Source: Micromussa lordhowensis (taxonomy: Eukaryota > Cnidaria > Anthozoa > Scleractinia > Lobophylliidae). Taken from it: a stretch of DNA of 64,000 nt. Positions within the stretch are counted from its first letter, which is position 1; each line of letters starts with the position of its first letter. Below the pieces are notes generated by a model. It saw only the letters and a list, made by a program, of their open reading frames with translations. It made no database searches and was not told where the DNA came from. The translations under genes were made by a program, and so were the position numbers. Shown here piece by piece: positions 1 to 10,400 of this stretch. The stretch spans positions 21,462,521 through 21,526,520 of the forward strand of contig OZ026597.1 in the NCBI GenBank assembly GCA_964020085.1, in the 5' to 3' direction.

Positions 1-3000
1 CTTCGTCAAGGCACAAAAAGAACGGCCGTCTCAGCGCATCACGTTAGGTCTTCAGAGTGTTGGCTTGTCTCTTGTCAACAATGAAAAGGGCATTGAAGTC
101 GCCTACATTGGAATCAGACCGTAAGAACTTTGGAAGTTATTTAGTCATTGTATTAGGACTGCAAACGAACTTGAGTGGTCATCACTCAACTCATGGAAAA
201 TGTCAAACATTGAGGAGTTACGTCTAGTGGTCATTCTCGGAAAGTATTGAAAAACGTATAATTATAAGTGTTTCAGACATTGGTAACATCCTATATGAAA
301 TTACGAGAATCATGTTTCCTGAAATACAATTCTTACGAAATTAAGTCCTTGCGTAAAATTAACCACTTATTAACCGAGAGTGAGGTCTTGACGAGAAAAT
401 CTCAAACCGAGACCTTGCCGTATTGACCGAGCAATATAGCGAGGTCAATATGGCAAAGCCAAGCTTATATGACTTTTTGCTTTGGTTTTGCAGGCCCCGT
501 GGGCATGACGGTAGAATATGCCCTAGAATTAGCCAATCAAAGCGCGCGTTATATCCGCTACAAACACAAGCCATATAATAAAATTAAGTATTTTTACATG
601 AATAAGGTGGTTAAAAATGTAAAAAATGGAAATGTACGATTACAGTGGTCAAACTGTTGTCAAATTGTAGGAGTGATGTTATCTGGGAAGAGCGGAGGAA
701 GAAAGGACGATGGAAGGCTCTCAAGCTGCGCGTCTGTGATCAGTTGGAAGATGCTTGGACCAAAATACAAAAAGAACTGTCTATGGGAGCCACTCCGAAT
801 TACATCTACAAGTCTGCTGAATTGGAGGTGAGTGTGCCTATGGTGTGTTTTGAATACTTAGCTGTGTTGTTATCTTACCAACATGGATGTAATCGTGTAC
901 AGTCGTTTCAGTACGATATGGTGCCTGGTGACGCCAGTTTAGAAAGGAAATCAGTGGCTTTTGAAGAATCTTTTCTATTAAACGTTTTTGGGTTATCCAA
1001 ATAAAGTTCTCTTACTTTCCAAATGAACAGTTTTGGTTTTTTAATAATGCAATTTTAATGTAGTAGAAGAGATCTTTTTATTGTAACGTGATGTAAACAA
1101 TGAAGCAAAGACTTTGAAAAACATTTAACTATAAAAAATTGCGATAAAATACTTCTAAACATGATAAAAAGTTAAAAAGTTTAAAAACGACGTTTCGATG
1201 TACATTACATCATTATCAAGTGAAATAAAAATGAAAGCTAATTACTATAAATACAAAAATGGACAATAGATAATTAATATAGTAGCATGGAAGAATGCTA
1301 AAACAGAAACTTAAACAAAAAGTTTCGCACGTATAGAGTCCGCTTGCGTATTTAAGCAAGGCTTAATTTTCTTGATGAACAGCATTTCAAAAATTAAACA
1401 ATCAAATTTGCTCTGGCACTTACGTAAGCTCTCATTCAATAAGTGTTTATTCCCGTGAACTTCAAGAAAATGCTTGCCAATAGCCGAGTTCTTGTGTTCA
1501 GCAACGCGTTGAAAAAGGTGTCTGGCTGTGTAACCGACATAATCTGCATCGCACAGATCACATGAAAAATGGTGAACAACGCATTGCTGATTCACAATCG
1601 ACGGCTTAACTTCCCTAGGCCAGAGCAAATTTGATTGTTTAATTTTTGAAATGCTGTTCATCAAGAAAATTAAGCCTTGCTTAAATACGCAAGCGGACTC
1701 TATACGTGCGAAACTTTTTGTTTAAGTTTCTGTTTTAGCATTCTTCCATGCTACTATATTAATTATCTATTGTCCATTTTTGTATTTATAGTAATTAGCT
1801 TTCATTTTTATTTCACTTGATAATGATGTAATGTACATCGAAACGTCGTTTTTAAACTTTTTAACTTTTTATCATGTTTAGAAGTATTTTATCGCAATTT
1901 TTTATAGTTAGATGTAAACAATAGCTTACAAATGTATCTTTTTTCTTGGTTTGTTTGTGTGTTGCTATGAAGAACTTACCCAATAACTAAGTACTGCAGT
2001 TGATTCGGCAAATGTGGTGAAAATCGTGACAAGACATGAATATTATACTTACGGGTATGTAAGGTGCATTTCCTTGGGATAATCCAAGATTGGGTTCTCA
2101 AACTAAACAGATTAATTAAAGATCACTCGGATCATGGTGCATCAAAAGAACTGAAGAAATGCAAGAATCCTTGCCCAGAGTGGATTCTTCGGTTCCTTTG
2201 ATGCCCCATGATCCGAGTGATCTTGGATCAATATATTTAGTAAAGATACGCAAAATCTGTTTTTGGATTTTAAGAATTTGATCTGGGGTTTTCCCAAAGA
2301 AACGCCCCCCCCCCCCCCCCCCCCTCTTGCAGGTCTAATTTTTACCTCTAACTTTTTGTTTTGGTCATTTCAGGTTGATTTTCGACAGATGGAGATTATG
2401 CGGCCCAGACGTCAGATCATTAGAAGAACTTTCACACCAGGAGTGTCTCTAGAGTACCTTGCGTCACCAAACGAAATGAGTTTTTTTGCCAAAATTAACT
2501 CGGTTCAGGTAAGAGAAAAGAGCACAAAAAAGATGAAATCAGTGCAAGGAAGATCTTGAATCTTCAAAGTAATCTGCCGTGATATTTTAACCAAATTTGT
2601 GGCAGTCATCAGCGGGGGATTTGACGTAATCAAGGGAACTGTCGTAACTACCGAGATAACCGTCCACAAATTTTAGCTCTCTTTTATCTTTCTTTCTTAA
2701 GAACGTTATTATGTTTTTGATTGCTGAATATTGTTCTTGTCTTTGTTCGTCCTCAGCTTGACAGCCAGATCCCGGATGCTACCTTTCAAACTGTTCTCTA
2801 CCCAGTTCCTCCTCCAAAGTCTCTCGCTGCAGAAAACGGTTAGAGTGCAAAGTCTTTTCAGTCCTAATAGTCGTATTTTTGCTTTTAGATTTAGATGTGT
2901 TGCAGCACCAGATACCTCGCTTAAATTCGGACGCGCATGATTTTTAAAATGCTCTCCAGTTCCTAAGAACTACCTGTGGAAATAGACGACCTCTTTGGTT

Positions 3001-4765
3001 GGATGCTTGCTTGGTTGGTTGGCTGGTGGGTTGGTTTGGTTGGTTGGTTGATGACGCAGAGAACTGATTTCGCAATCTGCTGTTGTCTATCCTGGATTAA
3101 CTTGATGTTGGCGCGAAAAACGGAGCGAGGGCGTGTCTTTAAATGGGAACTGTTGTTGTTCCTGTTCTTGTTAACGGATAATAAGTGCTCTTTGTTTCAG
3201 CACCAAAGCCGTTCATTGAATTGAGCCTGGACACTAAACAAGAGGAGCACACACATGTGAATGAAATCAAGTAAGTCGCACTGAAAGGTTTGAATGTAGC
3301 CTGAAATATTAATTTTCTTAACCGGTTGTCGTACAATTCTGTGTGGCAATGGTGTACTTCTATAAACGACTGGGTGATACATCGATGATTATAGTCGATG
3401 ATTATATTTATTCACCCCACCTGTCTTCCTGGCAATGTATTGAAATTGTATTGAGAGATTAGTTGTTAATTATCCTTGAAAAGATATAGACAAGATTTAA
3501 CAAATCCCAATGGAGATAAACCCCAGATTTCAGCTCAAACGTCTCGTAAGCAGTTGAGATTTTTCTTGTAGTACTGATAGCAAGAGTTTGCTAAAGATCG
3601 ACAGTTTCGTTTTATTCCAAAATTATTTCATTTATGACCTGTCCGAGGGGACTCTCATATATAAAAGGTCAGAGGTGCTTGTCAGAAATTTTGAAAAAAA
3701 AATATCCTCTAACCAAGGTACCAAGATTCTTTTTTGTGGGCGTGGCTTGTTATTTTTTTCACCCCTAATAGGTCTCAATTTCTAAAACAGTACATTAATT
3801 GTTATTGACGTTTTTCGGCTCAATACCCTAAAGGGTACCGCAAAAGCTCCCGCTGTGAACCTTTTAAGGGTGAACATCCTAAGAGGTACATGTACCAAAC
3901 CCGCGTTTGTAACGTCTAAAAGATACGACGAGCACCCACGTACTTTTTATATGGTAGTCCCCCCGGGATGACCAGCTGACCAGCATGTCTAATTTCTGGC
4001 AGGTTGCGTTCATTTGTTTTGTCTCACTCTGTCTGTCTGCCTCTAGGTATTTTATGGTACTTATTCAGGAGATGGATGTGAAAGTTGACATGGGATTCCT
4101 TATGGCTCTTCTTGGACTGTTCTCTTCCGACACCATTGATAGGAGCCAAGAGGTAACAAACATCCTAACAACTGTCCTAATAATAAACCCTTGTTGTACC
4201 GCTTGTACAGTAAGGTTATTTCAAATATTGAACTCCAGCACATTCCTTTTGTAGAATTTCCAACCAAAATGGTGTCCGAAACTCTTAGTTACATTAATTG
4301 TTCTTCACTTCTCACTCCTAGAAATAATTTCTTCCCTGATCATTTCAAGGGAAGCTGTTTACTAACTTGCCTCGTAAATATCTGTCAACAGAATACATTT
4401 TCCATCAGACCATTATAAACCAGTTCTGACGGGCAATACGTTTTGTTTCCACAGGCTACCCAGTATTCATTGGACAAAAAACGCGTCCATGACAAGCTAG
4501 GCGAGGCGTTTGCTGTTCAGGTTTGTACCTCAACGTTTTAATCTTGAAATAATCTTTGCTCAATCGTAATTGAACGTTTACGTGTGTTCTCCGTTGTTTC
4601 AGGCTGCTATGAGTGATACAAGGAATTTCTTTGACTACTTCCATCTGTCGCCGCTAAAGGTAAGAAGTCCTTGATAGGCTATTTCCGAGTTTCCTCGTGC
4701 CTCTGTTTCAAAACGAGTCTTCGTGTAAAACCTTTCATATGAAAATAATAATAATAATAATAGTA

Positions 4766-4805
<40 letters not shown>

Positions 4806-7171
4806 ATTAACAGATCCACTGGGTGGCTCTTCCCTGTTAAATTACATTAATTACAATTAATTTTGTGTTATATAAAATCGAGTGGGGCCTCTTCACTAGA
4901 TATCGTATTAAGATGTTCTGAGACACGTTCAAAGGTGTTCAGCCTTTGGAAACCAGCTGCTTGCAGTCATCATCATGTGCTAAGCCTTGGAGCAACGCGG
5001 AAAACTTGTAGAGGACCTTGATTGTGTCCACACTGATGCGTGTGGAGATTGGAGACATCTGAAAACGGAGCTCTTCTGTTTCTTTGTAGAAAGTAGCCCC
5101 AGAGATCGCGAAATATTCCTTTCGATCCGCTTCTAGAAAAAAAAAACACGAAAAGTAGGTGTTTTTCAAATGGAATGCTATCTTCGTGCCGCATTTATTC
5201 TCTGTGGCTTTGAGTTTCTTTTTAACTCACAGCTAACAAGCCAATGAGGGAATGAAGTCTTCAGGCATGACTGATTATCAATTGGGCTACGTCATGATCT
5301 ACGTATCATGAAGAGTTTAGCCTAACTTTTTTAAGTTCGTCGTTTGTAATCCGTGTTAATCTCCTCCACCCTTGACCATCCTTGTTCCTTTATGGTTTAT
5401 TTTAATCTCTTTGTTGTTTTTCTATATTAGTAAACTACTATTTCCAGGTTTCCTTCACTTTAAATGGTAATTTTGTATGTGGTGAAAATGACGTGACTGA
5501 GCGCCTTTAATATTGATTCTCCATACAGATTCATCTGAGTTTCTCTCAGCTGGGTGGTGGCGCAGACGGTGATAAATCACAGACTCATATTGGCGGCAGT
5601 TTTCTGAGTCTGTTGTTACAAAGTGTTGGAGTAGCAGTCACTGAAGTACAGGACGTAGAATTCAAGTGAGTAACTGGCCTTGTGTTTGTTATAGTTTTGT
5701 AAGGTCTGTAACATTCAGATCAATTTGTTTAATGTTTTCTTCTCCCGCCCATCCTTGCTTCCCCATCGTTCCTCTCCACTCCTCCCAGTCGTCTCTAGGT
5801 CTGTGGAGGACCAATCAAGCGCTGTAATCGCCATATCGATGGAAACAATTGGCATTTTAATATTAATTGATTCGCTCCGACGAAGGGCTAACGCTCGAAA
5901 CGTCAGCTTTCGAATCACTTTACTTACGGCGGCCAATTCACATTATCAACTCAGTTGATAAAACCAAATTATTTTGAAATACTCCCCTCCGACGCAGCAT
6001 CACAAATTCTTTAGAAACTTACCCCCTTTATTTTAAGATTAAGTTTATGTCTGCATAGAGAGCGAAATTGCTACTGAACAAACAAGGTGTTGTGTTATTT
6101 CTGCCGCTGCCAGTGGTCTATTAATATATGTACTACTTATTTGAGCAACTAAGTATTTGTCGTGGAAGTACCGAGTTTGTTCTCGGTCAGAATCGTTTTG
6201 AAGAAACGCGGTAACATGCTTTGTGAAGAGTTGTCTGAGCTTTTCTTTCGTCGTTGTAGGCTTGCATATTTTGAAATTAAGGACAAAGTGTACACTCAAC
6301 AGCAGTTGGTGGACGTCACTACCAAGCATTACATCGGCCAGGTAAATAAATGTATCACTCTAATAAACCGTTGCGATGAATCCGGTTTTGATTCGTTGTG
6401 TTATTATCTATTTTGTTCGTCACTGTGTTTAAGCGTCAGTGATTCGGTGTAGCATTTTTGGTGCACTCCTCAATTCACCCACCTTAAGATCTCTGGCCGA
6501 AGTTTATCAGTTTTGGCATTTTGTGGGCTCTACTAACACTTTCAGTCAGAACCCAAGTAGAGGATGTATAGTGTTACCAATTTAGCTTCCTTAGATCTGT
6601 GGCGTTTCGCTTTCTCGTTTTCCTCAAAACATTCCGGACTGGTTTTACATACGTACATACTAACGAAGTCTTCATTGAAATCCTCTTCACTGGCAAACTT
6701 CTCCTGCGTGGATATTAGAAGTTCTTTCCGAGTGAGCCATACCGTGTTTAACCGACTTTTAATGGTATTTATAATCTAGACTAACTATCATCAGTGCTAT
6801 AGTTCTGATTAATATTTGTGATGTGTCTTGATTGTCAGGCTTTGAAGCAGATGTACGTGTTGGTATTAGGTCTTGATGTGTTGGGAAATCCATTTGGATT
6901 GATAACTGGCCTGAAGGAAGGTGCAATAGACTTCTTTTACGAGCCTTACCAGGTTGGTTAAACGGCTAATTTCCATTGTCTGGCGTAGGTTTTGCTTTGT
7001 TCCTCTGTCTCAAAGCCTAAGAGTCAGTGAACGTTTTGAGAAATGCCACTGCTTATAATTCGTTTTAAAGATCTTGTTCGGTAACCAATATCTTGTGTTA
7101 TTATTCAACACATTGTAACACTACCCAAATATGGTCATGATGCTCTCGATATCTGTAACAGATATCCGGCG

Positions 7172-7205
<34 letters not shown>

Positions 7206-7350
7206 GAGAGTTTTCATTGGCTTAGCCATCATGGTATATGAGCCATTATACCATGATCTACAAAGATGGCGAGCGTATGCGTGATTTTTTGGGCCTTTTT
7301 GTTTTTATTGTAGCCTAGTTTTCTATTTTTGGGAGGCGTTTTTAATAAAA

Positions 7351-7387
<37 letters not shown>

Positions 7388-7388
7388 T

Positions 7389-7462
<74 letters not shown>

Positions 7463-10400
7463 TTAAGTATACGTAGCTTCGTACGTGGGAAAAAAAAGTG
7501 AAGTGAGAAAATGTCGACAGAGAGATTTACAAGGATTTAGGCTGTTTTGTTATCAATTTGTTGAATAATAAAACAATTATCCTGCTCAATCTCGCGGAAT
7601 ATCGTCTGATTTTAGCCGACTCGGCCTACGGCCTCGTCGGCCAAGTATCAGACGATATTCCGCGCGATTTCGCAGGATAATTGTTAATTATCCTCGCTCA
7701 GCTCGTACGTGTGTTGTAATGTGATTTGCGTACTGGCTTAAGTCCTGGATCGGCGTGTATGATATAATGGGAGAGGGTTGGATCGGAGGGAAGGGGGCTT
7801 CTTGACGGCAGGAAAAAATGGATTGGTTTTCATTGACGGCTGCTCCTAGATCTTTTGAGAGTCGGTGAAATACCTCTGACGATCTTTAACTTGCTGTTTT
7901 TTTGCAGGGTCTTATACAGGGACCTGGTGAGTTTGCAGAGGGTTTGGCGATTGGTGCCAGGAGTCTGTTTGGACACACTGTCGGTACGTTGACATGAATC
8001 CATATTTTCTTTACTGCTATCACTCCCTTTCAACCTGTGGTCTAACAAAAATTACAAGGAGCCCAAACGTTCCTAACCATGAAATCCTGGTTGCCCAGCA
8101 CTAAAGCTTCTATGAAAAAGTAAGTTTTTTCCAGTTGGCCAAGGGCCCGGGTGCCTGGCCCTTCTAGAGCACAACCCTGCTTTGAAAATTCTTATGAAAG
8201 GAGAGCTCTTTATTTACTGACGTTGCATTTGTCTCCCAGGTGGTGCAGCTGGCGCAGTGTCGCGTATAACTGGCACGCTGGGCAAAGGTATCGCGGCTCT
8301 CACAATGGACGAGAAACACAAACAGGAGAGGAGACAGGCCATGGGAAAGAAACCAGTCAATGTCAAAGAAGGGCTCACCAGGGGTGGGAAGGGATTGTTC
8401 CAGGTACGTGTTAACGTGGATTGCCAATTGACTTCGAACAAGTGAAGCCCTTGAATTTGGCAAAGTATAGGCTTAATGGTCAGAAGACAATATTTGCTGC
8501 TTACCGTAAGGGTATCAGCTTACCTTTTTCTCTAGAAAAAGGATTATCTTGTCAATACATATTGTTTTCTCTGTCTTAGGGCGTTGTTGGAGGTGTAACA
8601 GGAATAGTGACGAAACCAATGGAAGGTGAGTCTACTCAGTTGGTACTATGTACCAGTTCGGTGATATTTCGTTGTTTTTTTTTCTAGTCGCAAGTGTTGG
8701 TACTTTTACTTAGTGCTAGGTTTTAGTTGCTGATGTTGTTCGACGGTCTTGGAGAGCGTTGTCTTGTAAACAAATCTTTATACAGGAGAGTTATTTAAAA
8801 TTGGGGACAGTAAATTAAGCATTTGTTTCCTGACCCCAGATGTCAAACAGGTGGATAATTAACAACTATCCACCGCTAGCCACCGACATAATAAACACCA
8901 AAATAATAAACTAATAATAATAATAAAATAATAAACATCAAATACTAATAATAAAATAGAAATAATAAACACCAAAAACAAATTAATTTGGATGATTTCT
9001 TCACTTTTCACGGATGCAAACCGGACGCCATTTTCTCTCGAGTTGCTCGGAGGTAAATAGCACAGGATATCCGGAGTTTGACGAGCCAATCAGCGCGCGC
9101 CATCAACGCTATCCACTGTTTTAGTATATACTTATCTCATCTATCGTACTTCTCTGGTGGATAAGAGTTTACAAAACTAATTTTGCTATAAACTGGTTAG
9201 TTCATGGTTATCCTGTGGATAGCGTTATTCATACTCAGTCAACAAGTTCCTTAACAACTGACTGCATGTATTGACTAAGAATGAGTTCTTTGGTTGATTA
9301 ATTCTAATCACTGCCTGGCCATGTTGAGGCGCTGATCAACCCAAAGTGACCGCTTGCTAGCATTGTGCTTAGTCGACTTCACAAATAATAACTTTATTCC
9401 AGGTTGGTTATCCTTGTAATCATCAAGTGAATGATCGCTTATAAATCAGAATTCCTCATTATTTTTATCCACCAAAACTCATTATCTAAATGCGTTATCT
9501 GTCGATAAACGTGAAATGAACTTCTCGTTTGGTCTTTCTTGTAATATCTCAGATTGTTTTATTAGATGCGAAGTGTTTCAGTTCAGGATTAGATGCGAAG
9601 TGTTTCAGTTCAGGATTAGATGCGAAGTGTTTCAGTTCAGGATTAGATGCGAAGTGTTTCAGTTTCAGGATTAGATGCGAAGTGTTTCAGTTCAGGATTA
9701 GATGTGTGAAGTGTTTCAGTTCAGGATTAGATATATGAAGTGTTTCAGTTCAGGATTAGATGTGTGAAGTGTTTCAGTTCAGGATTAGATGTGTGAAGTG
9801 TTTCAGTTCAGGATTAGATGTGTGAAGTGTTTCAGTTCAGGATTAGATGTGTGAAGTGTTTCAGTTCAGGAAGTATCCACAAGATCATCTCGTATTTCTT
9901 TTGACATGTCTCTCTATAGGAGCTAAAGAGGCCGGGGCTGCTGGGTTTTTCAAGGGAGTGGGTAAGGGTTTAGTTGGTGTGTTGGCGAGGCCCGCTGGGG
10001 GATTGGTTGACTTTGCAAGCAGCACGTTGGAAGGAATCAAAGGGTTAGTCCACAGCTTGATATATTAAATATCACCAGTAATTTTAAAAATTTATTTCAT
10101 GACCGTTTGGGGAATTTTGTGGTACATCTTTACAGATGCATACAGTCAACTCTCTCGTAAGCGACCACCCTTGGTGCACGACAAAGTGGTCGCTTACGGG
10201 AGGTGGTCACTTACGAGAAGTGGTCGCTATGAGAGAGTTGACTGTATTTTAAAGAGCGATCTTCTCTTAAAATACTGTTTAAATGAACTCTATTTTTCTA
10301 TTACATAAGGAAACGAGGAGGGGCGGGGAGGGGGAGTAATCGAGAGTGTTACTTCTGTGCTAGGTGAAAACAAAAGAAAATTTAAAATAGAATTTCAATT

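Larger units (their letters stand above)
6839..10043 (+). other. VPS13 exons encoding the ATG2_C-like membrane-docking region
   Basis: Five exons (6839-6952, 7908-7983, 8240-8403, 8580-8625, 9920-10043) encode a helix-rich, glycine-rich segment. It starts near [15 protein letters not shown], continues through [21 protein letters not shown] and ends at [12 protein letters not shown]. This block is the most conserved part of VPS13A/C and corresponds to the region shared with the ATG2 C-terminus, which carries amphipathic helices that bind lipid droplets and mitochondria (family knowledge). No indel or stop interrupts it, so the gene looks functional. The introns between these exons hold two foldback elements and a minisatellite. 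Confidence 0.85.

Noticed and set aside
469..1004. Two overlapping ~120-codon frames near the left end
   Set aside because: They are shadows and read-through of VPS13 exon 671-827, and only 671-827 in the VPS13 phase has family similarity.
2263..2373. Proline-rich coding stretch from the poly-C tract
   Set aside because: It is intronic, directly upstream of the acceptor at 2373. The prolines are an artefact of the homopolymer.
9561..9870. CRISPR-like regularly repeated array
   Set aside because: Units are contiguous, without unique spacers, and the host is a eukaryote. It is a minisatellite.
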